A stretch of 27,146 bases of DNA, from contig CAZQKW010000046.1 in assembly GCA_964594075.1 (NCBI GenBank), forward strand, positions 1 to 27,146, read 5' to 3'. Positions 1 to 7,124 of this stretch are shown piece after piece (the stretch's first letter is position 1; every line of letters starts with the position of its first letter). A program made the position numbers and the translations under genes. Under the pieces are notes generated by a model, which was not told the DNA's origin, did no database searches, and saw only the letters and a program-made list of their open reading frames with translations. Source of the DNA: CAZQKW01 sp964594075 (lineage in GTDB: Bacteria > Desulfobacterota > WTBG01 > CAIYCZ01).

Positions 1-977
1 GTCGTCGTCGTGGTTTTAACCGATGTTGTCGTCGGCTGCACAGTCGTCGTGGTCGGCTTTATGGAGGATGTCGTGGTAATTATGGAGGACGTTGTTGATT
101 TTATAGACGTTGTCGTTAGGTTCGATTTTGTGGTAGCGCTTGCTACATTAGAATAATCTGAGTATGTTTTTTTTACTTTATTTACTTGAATATACATACG
201 GACGCGATAATAGTATGTGGTAGAAGCACTGAGACCAGTGTTGGAATATGAGGTTGCATTTGCAGCCGTCGTGTAAATTTCAGCCCAGGGACCCGAGAAG
301 GATGGCGCTCTTTCAATTATAAACCCTGTTTCATTAGTAGAGTTATCCTTCCAGCCCAGGTTAATTTGGCTTGAAGATATTGCAGTTGCCGTAAGGTTGC
401 TCGGAGCCGTTGGGTCGGTAATTACTGATGTTGTGGTGCTGGTAGTTGGGGCGACTGAAGACGTTGTTGTCTTAACAGAAGATGTGGTTGTTGTCGATTT
501 TATTGAGCTTGTGGTAGTGGTTGTTTTGACAGATGTGGTTGTGATAGTAGTGGGTTGTGCCGTTGTGGTCGTCGTTGACTGAGCCGGTATCGTGATAGAT
601 TTTATCGCTGTATAATCAGAATAATAGCGTTTACCTTGAGTTTTAAAGGCGCGAACCCTATAGTAATATGTTGTTGCCCATTGCAAGTTGGAATCGGCAT
701 CGGTGTAGGTCGCAGTTGCGGTTTCATTTGCCCCTATTTCAAAAACTACGGGCGAACTCATGGAAGAAGAGAGGCTTCGTTCAATTTGAAATCCGGTTTC
801 ATCGGTAGAATTATCACTCCAAGTGAGTTTAATAGAATGGCAGCCATAGCAGGTAATGCTCAATGTAAGATTGCTTGGTGAATTTGGCGGATTAATCGCA
901 GCGTCCGCGACTGAAAAGAACGAAAAAACCAGGAAAACTGAGACAAAACAAAGTGAGCTTTTAACTTTCATTGCCAT
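1..977 (-). CDS. Secreted fibronectin type III protein with Thr-rich linkers (partial, runs off left edge)
   Basis: The minus-strand frame is open from the ATG at 977 to the window edge, so about 325 residues are visible and the C-terminus is missing. GGAGG at 986-990 lies 8 nt upstream and decides the start; a second ATG at 971 is in frame. The N-terminus is a signal peptide (MAMKVKSS, then a Phe/Val-rich core, cleavage near ADA/AINPP). Two FN3 domains follow, encoded at about 600-890 and 133-417, each with the late-FN3 pattern DNSTxETGFxIER and TYYYRVR. They are joined and followed by linkers made almost only of Thr, Ser, Val, Lys, Ile and Pro. Such proteins are usually cell-surface or exported polysaccharide-binding or adhesive modules, with FN3 domains as spacers before a functional domain; any such domain would lie beyond base 1. 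Function unknown. Confidence 0.85.
   Translation of the reverse strand, partial: MAMKVKSSLCFVSVFLVFSFFSVADAAINPPNSPSNLTLSITCYGCHSIKLTWSDNSTDETGFQIERSLSSSMSSPVVFEIGANETATATYTDADSNLQWATTYYYRVRAFKTQGKRYYSDYTAIKSITIPAQSTTTTTAQPTTITTTSVKTTTTTSSIKSTTTTSSVKTTTSSVAPTTSTTTSVITDPTAPSNLTATAISSSQINLGWKDNSTNETGFIIERAPSFSGPWAEIYTTAANATSYSNTGLSASTTYYYRVRMYIQVNKVKKTYSDYSNVASATTKSNLTTTSIKSTTSSIITTTSSIKPTTTTVQPTTTSVKTTTT
418..580 (-). repeat. Low-complexity ACN/TCN tract encoding the first Thr-rich linker
   Basis: The tract encodes about 55 residues of degenerate blocks such as TTTTTSSIKS and TTTTSSVKTTT between the two FN3 domains. Codons are mixed, so the nucleotide repeat is imperfect. A similar tract fills 1-132 after the second FN3 domain. 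Linkers of this type are typically flexible and extended. Confidence 0.7.
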
Positions 978-990
978 TACAAATGCCTCC

Positions 991-1045
991 AAAAAAATTG
1001 GGATTCTTTTAGCACATTGGGTAACCGTTGTCCAATCAAGAATCC
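991..1045 (-). promoter_or_regulatory. Terminator-like leader hairpin (possible attenuator) upstream of the FN3 gene
   Basis: On the minus strand an outer 8-bp stem (1038-1045 with 1001-1008, GGATTCTT/AAGAATCC) encloses an inner 5-bp stem (1032-1036 with 1016-1020, ATTGG/CCAAT) and an 11-nt loop. The internal loop is asymmetric (1 and 7 nt). Three bases after the outer stem comes a run of seven T at 997-991, directly followed by the GGAGG ribosome site. The order hairpin, U-tract, ribosome site, start codon resembles an intrinsic terminator in a leader, so transcription attenuation is possible. I recognise no known riboswitch aptamer upstream. Confidence 0.4.
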
Positions 1046-1331
1046 ATTAAGATCGCGTTAAGGTATTGTTTATTATTTAATATTTTCAATATTATATTAT
1101 TTTTAATATTAAATCAACTGAATAATATATGTTATTATTGCTATATAGGTTAATTTTGCTTTTTTCATAATTTACGATAATCAGCGAACATGACCTTATT
1201 ATATTTTTATATTTTGATTATTGGTTTTTTGACTCTGGGAACTGATGGCAAACCACTAAATTGTAATTCCAATTCACAATTAGCAATATCGTTGCCAAAG
1301 CAAAAATCTATATATTGAATATTTTTAAAAC
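1046..1331. other. AT-rich intergenic stretch, no gene seen
   Basis: No ORF of coding character. It should hold the promoter of the leftward FN3 gene; a candidate is TTGATT (1117-1112) with TATAAT (1096-1091) on the minus strand, but the spacer is only 15 bp. Small inverted repeats occur: CTAAATTGT (1256-1264) against ACAATTAG (1276-1283), and TGGCAA (1246-1251) against TTGCCA (1292-1297). Confidence 0.4.
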
Positions 1332-1392
1332 ATTAACACAATATATTGCGCATTATACATAAATAATTTGTGTGTGCAATATATTTTTTAAT
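1332..1392. repeat. Large intergenic inverted repeat
   Basis: AATATATTGCGC at 1340-1351 pairs with GTGCAATATATT at 1374-1385 (11 of 12 Watson-Crick, one G-U), extended after a small internal loop by ATTAA (1332-1336) with TTAAT (1388-1392). The loop is 22 nt. It sits between the divergent FN3 and sensor-kinase genes and could be a transcript structure or a protein-binding site. The AT content makes chance palindromes more likely. Confidence 0.4.
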
Positions 1393-1543
1393 AAAAAAGA
1401 GGGGCGGGTGTAGTAATAGCGTGATGCTGTTTTTTTGACCAGTAGCTCGTGAATATATAGGGGAATTGGGAGAAGAGGGTGAATTTGAAGCTTTTGACTT
1501 GAGACGTGAAAAAAAATAAAAAAAAGAAGACGGCGGGTGAACG

Positions 1544-1572
1544 TTGAAGTTATATTTCCTTTCCGCTATATG
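1544..1572 (+). promoter_or_regulatory. Candidate sigma-70-type promoter for the sensor-kinase operon
   Basis: TTGAAG at 1544-1549, a 17-bp spacer, and TATATG at 1567-1572, giving a leader of about 40 nt before the ATG at 1621. A competing candidate is TTGACT (1494-1499) with TAAAAA (1517-1522), also at 17 bp. Read by eye only. Confidence 0.4.
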
Positions 1573-1620
1573 GTAGTATAGAAATAATAAATAAGAAAAT
1601 TATCCTGGGTTTTATTTGCA

Positions 1621-3066
1621 ATGCGTTTATCAATTTTTCTGCGTTTACTTATTGGCTTTGTGGTCATATTTCTTCTGCAAATGGCGGTTAGCCTTTATAT
1701 CGCCGTAAAATTGCGCCCTCTGGAAAAGGTTCCCGCTGCAATAAGAAAAAATGATTATAAAATAATAACCCACTGCAAAAAGTTGACAGATTTACTTATC
1801 AGCCTGGCGCGCTATGAAAAAAAATTCATTATTACACAGGATATATCGTTACTGCAATCTTACCTTGAAAATAAATCTGAATTTAACCAGTATCTGAACG
1901 AGCTGCAGTCATTGGAAATTGCTGACGATTCTAAAACGCTGCTCAATGAAATCAAACGGGTTTACTATCAGTATCAATCATTATGTGCAGAAGAAATAAA
2001 CTATTTGAAATCAGCGACAGATTACCCGCAGAAGGAATATGAACAAAAGAAAGAGGATGCCTTTAACACCATTCTTGAAAATCTTAAAGCATTAACAGCC
2101 CGGACTGAACAGAACAGTTATGAGAGGATAGAGGAGCTGGGTAAGGCAGTCGCTGATACACGCGCGATGGCAATAGGCATTATTGTATTGTCGCTGGCGT
2201 GTGGTGTAGTCATATCAATTCTGGTAACGCGCGGCATCGTTAGACCGCTTTCAGCAGTGAAACATAAAGCGCACAAAGTTGCCGCCGGAGACTTGTCGGG
2301 TGATTTACATCTTGTTTCCCCCCCTGAAATTAAAGAGCTGGCAGATACCATCAATTGGATGTGCTATAATCTAAAACACATTGATAAAATAAAGACCGAT
2401 TTTTTCGCCGCCATGTCCCATGAACTGCGCACGCCGCTTACTTCCATTAAAGAAGGCATAAACTTGCTGATAGACAAAACCAGCGGCGTCAGTGATAATA
2501 AACAGCAACGGCTTCTGGAGATTATGTCAGAAGAAAGTAATCGCCTGATTAATTTGATTAATTCATTTCTGGATCTGTCAAAAATGGAAGCGGGGATGAT
2601 GCGGTATACTTTTTTCCCCGAAGATATTACGCCCCTAATATATAAGGCTATCAATGGCATAGAGCCATTGGCAGAAGCTAAAAATTTACGCATTGAGACG
2701 CAAATTAATGATTCGCTGCCAGTCGTAAAAATAGACAGCGAGCGTATTTTACAGGTTTTGAGGAACCTTTTGGGCAATGCGGTTAAGTTCACCAATAGCG
2801 GCGGCACTATTACCGTGCGTGCCCATGCCCGGAAGCATGGGGTGGAGGTGTCCATTACCGATACCGGGGTAGGGATAGCGAAAAACGATTTAAAACATAT
2901 TTTTGATAAATTTCACCAGGCAAGCACCGCTGATGAAAACAATACTATCGGAACAGGATTAGGTCTTTCTATCGTTAAACATATCATAGATGCGCATGGA
3001 GGCACAGTGTGGGCGGAAAGCACAGTCGGCGTTGGCAGTACCTTTACGTTTGTATTGCATTCATGA
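1621..3066 (+). CDS. glrK: Membrane sensor histidine kinase, GlrK/QseE-like
   Basis: Inner-membrane two-component sensor that autophosphorylates on His and would pass phosphate to the regulator encoded at 3566. TM1 is about residues 6-30, then a mostly helical periplasmic region (31-180), TM2 (183-203), a HAMP linker (about 204-256), a HisKA domain with phospho-accepting H267 in MSHELRTPLTS, and a HATPase domain with the N-box NLLGNAVKFT (382-391), DTGVGI (414-419) and GTGLGLS (444-450). The 481-residue length matches GlrK. No clear ribosome site precedes the ATG. The 3' end overlaps the lipoprotein gene in another frame, indicating translational coupling. The assignment to GlrK rests on the order kinase-lipoprotein-sigma-54 regulator as in glrK-qseG-glrR of enterobacteria; the periplasmic domain itself is not diagnostic and the signal is unknown. 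Confidence 0.85.
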   Translation: MRLSIFLRLLIGFVVIFLLQMAVSLYIAVKLRPLEKVPAAIRKNDYKIITHCKKLTDLLISLARYEKKFIITQDISLLQSYLENKSEFNQYLNELQSLEIADDSKTLLNEIKRVYYQYQSLCAEEINYLKSATDYPQKEYEQKKEDAFNTILENLKALTARTEQNSYERIEELGKAVADTRAMAIGIIVLSLACGVVISILVTRGIVRPLSAVKHKAHKVAAGDLSGDLHLVSPPEIKELADTINWMCYNLKHIDKIKTDFFAAMSHELRTPLTSIKEGINLLIDKTSGVSDNKQQRLLEIMSEESNRLINLINSFLDLSKMEAGMMRYTFFPEDITPLIYKAINGIEPLAEAKNLRIETQINDSLPVVKIDSERILQVLRNLLGNAVKFTNSGGTITVRAHARKHGVEVSITDTGVGIAKNDLKHIFDKFHQASTADENNTIGTGLGLSIVKHIIDAHGGTVWAESTVGVGSTFTFVLHS

Positions 3067-3551
3067 CGGGCGTGTATTTCTGCGGCTGCGCCCGGCAACA
3101 GGTTGTGCAACCGAAAGAAATGTCTGTGTTGCTGCCGCCACAGCCCGTAAAAAAATGCACGGAAGACCATGAATTGTTGCAGCGCAGCGAAGAATTGCTG
3201 GCGCAGGGAAATTATGCCGGGGCTCTTGAAACAAACCTGCACATTTTGTCGTTGTCTGATTCTGAATCACCGAAAGATGTGGCACTCTATAACATAGGGG
3301 TCATTCATGCGCATTATAAAAACCCAAACAGGAGTTACAAAAGGGCTATCCGGGCATTTAAAAAACTTATACATCAATACCCTTCCAGCCCGTTTATAGA
3401 AGAGTCAAAAGTGTGGGTGGAAACGCTGCAGAAAATAGAAAAGCTGGAAAGCACCAACGAAAATCTGGAATCAACCATTGAATGTTTGGAGGAAACGATA
3501 GAAAACTTGAAAAGGGTTGATACTGATATAGACCAAAAAATTAAAGAGTAA
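3009..3551 (+). CDS. QseG-like outer-membrane lipoprotein with TPR-like helices and a coiled coil
   Basis: Starts at a GTG inside the 3' end of the kinase gene; GGAGG at 2998-3002, 6 nt upstream, supports this start over the ATG at 3063, which would also remove most of the signal peptide. Residues 1-27 form a lipoprotein signal (basic GKHSRRW, hydrophobic core, FCGC with lipidated C27). Residues about 58-125 look like one or two TPR-type helical hairpins (LAQGNYAGALE, then YNIGVIHAHY), and 138-180 is a Glu-rich coiled coil with the repeats LESTNEN/LESTIEC/LEETIEN. In enterobacteria QseG (YfhG) lies at the same place and modulates QseE. Sequence similarity to QseG is not evident to me; the role is inferred from position and lipidation. 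The regulator gene follows after 14 bp. Confidence 0.75.
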   Translation: MGGKHSRRWQYLYVCIAFMTGVYFCGCARQQVVQPKEMSVLLPPQPVKKCTEDHELLQRSEELLAQGNYAGALETNLHILSLSDSESPKDVALYNIGVIHAHYKNPNRSYKRAIRAFKKLIHQYPSSPFIEESKVWVETLQKIEKLESTNENLESTIECLEETIENLKRVDTDIDQKIKE

Positions 3552-3565
3552 AAGGAGCACGGGTA

Positions 3566-4939
3566 ATGCCCCTGGCAAAGATACTGGCTGTTGATGATGA
3601 TAAAAATCTTCTTGAAATTATAAAGATGAGGCTTGAATCTTCGGGCTACGAAGTTATCACTGCTTCACACGAGGCAGAGGCTATTCAGGCGGTTAATCAG
3701 CATTTATTTGATTTGTCCATCGTGGACCTGCATCTTGTTCACCAGAATGGCATAACCCTGATGGAAAAGCTCCATCTCATTAATCCTGCGATGCCCACCA
3801 TTATCCTCACGGCATACGGGAGTATTGAGAGCGCGGTAGAGGCGGTAAAACGGGGTGCTTACACATATGTGTGCAAGCCTTTTAATACCCCGGAACTGTT
3901 GTGCCAAATAGAACGGGCAATAAAAACCAGTAAGCGCGATGCAGAAATTAAGAAACTCAACAGCACTTTAGCCGAAAGTTACCATTTTTCACATATCGTG
4001 ACCAAGAGCGAAAAAATGCTGCACATTCTTGAACAGGTGTCGCGCATTGCGCACATTGATTCCACCGTATGCATTTATGGAGAAAGCGGCACGGGTAAAG
4101 AACTTATTGCCCGTGCTATTCATATTGCCAGCCCGCGTGAAGCACATAAATTTGTCGCCATAAACTGTGCGGCTATTCCTGATACCCTGATAGAGAGCGA
4201 ACTGTTTGGATATGAGAAGGGGTCTTTTACCGGAGCTTATCGCAGCGCCCGGGGATTATTTACTGAAGCTCACGAAGGCACCATCTTTCTGGATGAAATT
4301 GGCAATATGCCTCTTTCAACGCAGGCAAAATTTTTACGCGTTCTGCAGGACCGGCAATTTTATCCTATTGGTGGTAAAAAGCCCCTTGAAGTTGATGTAA
4401 GGGTCATTGTCGCAACCAATAGGGATTTAGAAGACGAAGTTAAAAAAGGCAACTTTCGCGAAGACCTTCTTTACCGTATTCACGTTATCCCTATATATCT
4501 TCCCCCATTGCGCGAGCGAAAAGAAGACATTCCCCTGCTGGTTGATCATTTTATAAAAAAATACGCCCGAGAAATGGGCAAAGCGGTTGACGGGGTGCAT
4601 CCATTGGCACTCCAAAAACTTATGAACTATGATTGGCCGGGGAATGTGAGGCAGTTGGAAAATATTATAGAGTATGCCGTTGCCATGGCCCAGCATAATA
4701 TCATTACAGAAGATGTGCTATTTTTGACAAAAAACGACCATCAAGTACTTGCAGCGGAATCTTTAAAAACGCTCAAGGATGCGAAGAATGCCTTTATGCG
4801 CGATTACCTGATACACCTTCTTAAAACAACCAAAGGCAATGTCAGCAAAGCTGCGGAGCTGGCGGGCCAATATCGCACCAATTTTTACAATATGCTAAAG
4901 AAATACAACCTTAATTCAGAGGATTTTAAAGAGGATTGA
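3566..4939 (+). CDS. glrR: Sigma-54-dependent response regulator, GlrR/QseF family
   Basis: NtrC-class activator of sigma-54 RNA polymerase. Receiver domain 1-120 has the acidic pocket D10-D12, phospho-acceptor D54, T82 and K104. The AAA+ domain (about 145-385) has Walker A GESGTGKE (172-179), the sigma-54 contact loop as GSFTGA (219-224) in place of the common GAFTGA, and Walker B with FLDEIG (241-246). A C-terminal Fis-type helix-turn-helix covers about 410-450. The tail QYRTNFYNMLKKYNLNSEDFKE closely resembles the C-terminus of E. coli GlrR (NRTEFYKLL...DANDFKE), which is the best support for the family call. A strong AGGAG ribosome site sits at 3553-3557. Last gene of the three-gene operon. 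Confidence 0.9.
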   Translation: MPLAKILAVDDDKNLLEIIKMRLESSGYEVITASHEAEAIQAVNQHLFDLSIVDLHLVHQNGITLMEKLHLINPAMPTIILTAYGSIESAVEAVKRGAYTYVCKPFNTPELLCQIERAIKTSKRDAEIKKLNSTLAESYHFSHIVTKSEKMLHILEQVSRIAHIDSTVCIYGESGTGKELIARAIHIASPREAHKFVAINCAAIPDTLIESELFGYEKGSFTGAYRSARGLFTEAHEGTIFLDEIGNMPLSTQAKFLRVLQDRQFYPIGGKKPLEVDVRVIVATNRDLEDEVKKGNFREDLLYRIHVIPIYLPPLRERKEDIPLLVDHFIKKYAREMGKAVDGVHPLALQKLMNYDWPGNVRQLENIIEYAVAMAQHNIITEDVLFLTKNDHQVLAAESLKTLKDAKNAFMRDYLIHLLKTTKGNVSKAAELAGQYRTNFYNMLKKYNLNSEDFKED

Positions 4940-5039
4940 TATTTTTTTTGCGGTACATCTGAAAGTGGAAAAAATTGACGTTTGACTACGGCAATAAAAA
5001 GTCATGCGAGAAAAGTGCATTTAAACCAGAGAAATGTTA

Positions 5040-5069
5040 AAGGGGTTAGAACATACGATCTAACCCCTT
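5040..5069. terminator. Bidirectional hairpin terminator between glrR and the DsbA-like gene
   Basis: A perfect 11-bp stem AAGGGGTTAGA (5040-5050) with TCTAACCCCTT (5059-5069) and an 8-nt loop lies between two convergent genes. The plus-strand downstream sequence is moderately T-rich, and on the minus strand the stem is followed by TTAACATTTC. It could serve both transcripts. Confidence 0.7.
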
Positions 5070-5103
5070 CGCTTCTTATTGAATTAACCCTGCTACAACC
5101 GAC

Positions 5104-5967
5104 TTACTTCTTCAATTCCTTGTCAATTGCTGAGACAAAAAAGTCTATGGAGCGGCCCCCTTTAATGGGCTTGCCGTTAATATAGATGGACGGAACGCCA
5201 CGGACGCCAATTTTTTGACCTTGATTCATGTCTTCAGTGATCATTTTTTTCAGTTCAGGATCCTTGATATCCTTTTCAAACGCAACCATATCAAGTCCCG
5301 CTTCTTTTGCATAATTCTTAATGTTCTCATCATTCAAATTTCGGTAATTTTTGAACAGCAAATCATTAAGCTCTTTGTATTTTTTTTGCCGTGCTGCAGC
5401 AAGACTTGCAAGAGCGGCACTTTCCGCCGCCTTATGAATGGAAGTCAGGGGGTAGTGTTTGATTATAAGGTTTACTTCTTTGGGATATTTTTTAAGCACC
5501 TCTTGAATGGTTGGGTAAACTTGAGCGCAGTAAGGACATTGGAAGTCAAGAAAAGCTACCATATTGACTTTTGCCTCTTTAGCCCCGATAATAGGCGATT
5601 GGCCAATATCAATGGTATATACATTTGAAATGCTGAGCACTGAAATCTTCTTGCCTGCAACATCAGTTAAGTAAACAAGATCCTGATTAGGTGTGACCGC
5701 TATTTTAGAAAACTCGGTTTCAAGGGGAATTCTATCCGTCACCGTGCCGGCTTCCAGATCATAAATTAATAAACTTTTTTTGCACAACACATAGGCTTTG
5801 CCGCCGTATAAAGAATACGCGACGTCAAGCGGTGTATCGTCAAGGGCTACGGTTTTTTGAATATCCCACTCAATTGCCGCATAGACTGTTTGATAATTGA
5901 ATGATAAGCAGAGCAAACCCATTAAAGAAATGCCAACCGCAATGAGCTTGAGAAATGATTTGTGCAT
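5104..5967 (-). CDS. Exported DsbA/DsbG-like thioredoxin-fold protein with beta-propeller-like N-terminal region
   Basis: Signal peptide 1-30 (hydrophobic core LIAVGISLMGLLCLSF, cleavage near VYA/AIEW). Residues 35-120 read like YVTN/beta-propeller blades (TPLDVAYSLYGGKAYVLCKKSLLIYDLEAG, written here as two runs: TPLDVAYSLYGGKAY and KSLLIYDLEAG; then IAVTPNQDLVYLTD). Residues about 125-285 are a DsbA-type thioredoxin fold with active site CPYC (144-147), the helical insertion, and the cis-proline loop GVPS (P259) followed by IYINGKP. The CPYC motif is shared by DsbC and DsbG, but the layout (Thioredoxin_4 type) is that of an oxidoreductase acting on exported proteins. AGGAGG at 5976-5981 supports the start. 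Monocistronic, convergent with the GlrR operon. Substrate unknown; no DsbB/DsbD partner in the window. Confidence 0.85.
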   Translation of the reverse strand: MHKSFLKLIAVGISLMGLLCLSFNYQTVYAAIEWDIQKTVALDDTPLDVAYSLYGGKAYVLCKKSLLIYDLEAGTVTDRIPLETEFSKIAVTPNQDLVYLTDVAGKKISVLSISNVYTIDIGQSPIIGAKEAKVNMVAFLDFQCPYCAQVYPTIQEVLKKYPKEVNLIIKHYPLTSIHKAAESAALASLAAARQKKYKELNDLLFKNYRNLNDENIKNYAKEAGLDMVAFEKDIKDPELKKMITEDMNQGQKIGVRGVPSIYINGKPIKGGRSIDFFVSAIDKELKK

Positions 5968-5996
5968 ACGTGTTTCCTCCTAAGTAAATTAGTTTT

Positions 5997-6024
5997 AGAT
6001 TAACGCAGAACACTCAGTCTGCAA
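5997..6024 (-). promoter_or_regulatory. Candidate promoter of the DsbA-like gene with inverted repeat in the spacer
   Basis: On the minus strand TTGCAG (6024-6019), a 16-bp spacer, and TAATCT (6002-5997), about 30 nt before the start codon. An inverted repeat GCAGA-N8-TCTGC (6005-6022) fills most of the spacer and touches the -35 element, a position suitable for a repressor. Confidence 0.35.
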
Positions 6025-6193
6025 AGCTGTGCGAAAATCTTCTTTTCGTTGATTCTCTCGGATAAAATTGTTGGACAATATACCAGCCCAGTTTTAAAAA
6101 GTAAATAAAAAATATGTAAAATCGGAAATAATTTTTAAACCAGCATCCTTTGCAATTTATGACATAAATTTACAAAAAGTGGCAGATAGAAGT

Positions 6194-6220
6194 TAATTTT
6201 TGAATATATTCATCCGATAG
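6194..6220 (+). promoter_or_regulatory. Candidate sigma-28 (FliA) promoter of the receiver-AraC gene
   Basis: TAATTTTT (6194-6201), exactly 11 bp, then TCCGATAG (6213-6220). Against the enterobacterial FliA consensus TAAAGTTT-N11-GCCGATAA this matches 12 of 16 positions, including the CCGATA core. It lies 60 bp before the ATG at 6280. The rest of the intergenic region 5968-6279 is AT-rich and shows nothing else clear on this strand. Confidence 0.4.
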
Positions 6221-6279
6221 AAAAGACATCGCGTCTGGGAAATTTCAAAAATATTTCAATTAAATAGTTCGTTAGCGAT

Positions 6280-7035
6280 ATGAATAAAACGATATTTGCC
6301 ATAGCAGAAAAAGAAAATCATAAAATATATGCCGCGCTTTCTATCAAGGGGGAAGGCATTGAAACCAGTTTATTTGAGGAAGGATTAGACAAGATTAAGA
6401 CTTCTGAAGCAGATGTCATAATTCTTGATTGCGGGAACAAGGCTCAGAAAGGCTTGCAACTCTTATCATCACTGCGCGCCATTCGGCAGGATATCCCCAT
6501 TATTTTTATTACCGATGAAAATTCAGCTAACGTTGTTATACAGGCATTTAGAATGGGAGTGCGGCAATATTTTCAAAAACCAATAAACATACTGGAACTT
6601 GAAGAGACGATCGGCGAACTGATTAGAATTAAGCGGACATCAAAAGAACGTCGAACGGCATTTTTTCAAAAACAGGTTTCATCAATGGAAGGAACCGGGA
6701 AAAGCGCCACCACGGATAAACCGATTAATTTGTTGATGGTCATTCAGCATATTGAAGATCATGTGTGCGCCAAAATAACTCTTGAGGAACTGGCACAAAA
6801 AGCGGGTATGAGCAAATATCATTTTAGCAGAGTTTTTAAGCGGTATATCGGCATGACGCCCATAAAGTTTGTGACGCTCAGAAAAATTGAAAAAGCCAAA
6901 GAACTTTTGAAACGGCATGATTTTAATGTTTCATCAGTAGCCTATCAGCTTGGTTTTAATGATGCATCTACCTTTATCAAACAATTTAAGAAGTTCACCG
7001 GGTTAACCCCCGCGAAGGTCAACAACAAACATTAA
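6280..7035 (+). CDS. Receiver-domain protein with AraC-type DNA-binding domain
   Basis: Probable transcription factor. Residues 1-115 are a CheY-like receiver with D50 (DVIILD), T79 (IPIIFITDE) and K100-P101, but the N-terminal acidic pair is replaced by AEKEN (E10, E12), so Mg2+ binding and phosphorylation may be weakened. Residues about 145-250 are a two-helix-turn-helix AraC domain: ITLEELAQKAGMSKYHFSRVF and, in the second half, VSSVAYQLGFNDASTFIKQF ending with TGLTPAKV. No strong ribosome site is seen. It precedes the Crp/Fnr gene by 89 bp on the same strand, with repeats between them that could be its operator. No kinase is adjacent. Confidence 0.8.
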   Translation: MNKTIFAIAEKENHKIYAALSIKGEGIETSLFEEGLDKIKTSEADVIILDCGNKAQKGLQLLSSLRAIRQDIPIIFITDENSANVVIQAFRMGVRQYFQKPINILELEETIGELIRIKRTSKERRTAFFQKQVSSMEGTGKSATTDKPINLLMVIQHIEDHVCAKITLEELAQKAGMSKYHFSRVFKRYIGMTPIKFVTLRKIEKAKELLKRHDFNVSSVAYQLGFNDASTFIKQFKKFTGLTPAKVNNKH

Positions 7036-7072
7036 AAATATGGGAAACCGGTAAGCGCTGCAGCATCACAAA

Positions 7073-7123
7073 AGATTCTGCTTGGGAATTCATCAATTGA
7101 TAAGAGATTCTGAAGGGAATTCA
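7073..7123 (+). promoter_or_regulatory. Direct repeat flanking a palindrome upstream of the Crp/Fnr gene
   Basis: AGATTCTG-CTT-GGGAATTCA (7073-7092) recurs as AGATTCTG-AA-GGGAATTCA (7105-7123), start-to-start 32 bp or about three helical turns. A perfect palindrome ATCAATTGAT (7092-7101) sits between them. The second copy covers the ribosome site of the gene at 7125. AraC-family proteins commonly bind direct repeats, and one is encoded just upstream, so this is a candidate operator. Confidence 0.45.
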
Positions 7124-7124
7124 G

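Noticed and set aside
397..582. Val/Asp-rich plus-strand ORF
   Set aside because: It is the complement of the Thr-rich linker of the FN3 gene; the composition is an artefact of ACN codons read backwards.
1173..1180. TACGATAA as a sigma-28 -10 element
   Set aside because: No TAAA-type -35 at the right distance and no gene start nearby on that strand.
1230..1310. Possible c-di-GMP (GEMM) riboswitch because of GGCAAACC and CCAAAGC segments
   Set aside because: The conserved GACGCAAAGCC core and the tetraloop-receptor stem are absent; only loose similarity in AT-rich DNA.
5215..5628. 137-residue plus-strand ORF
   Set aside because: Antisense to the DsbA-like gene, with a Phe/Ile-rich composition typical of a shadow frame.
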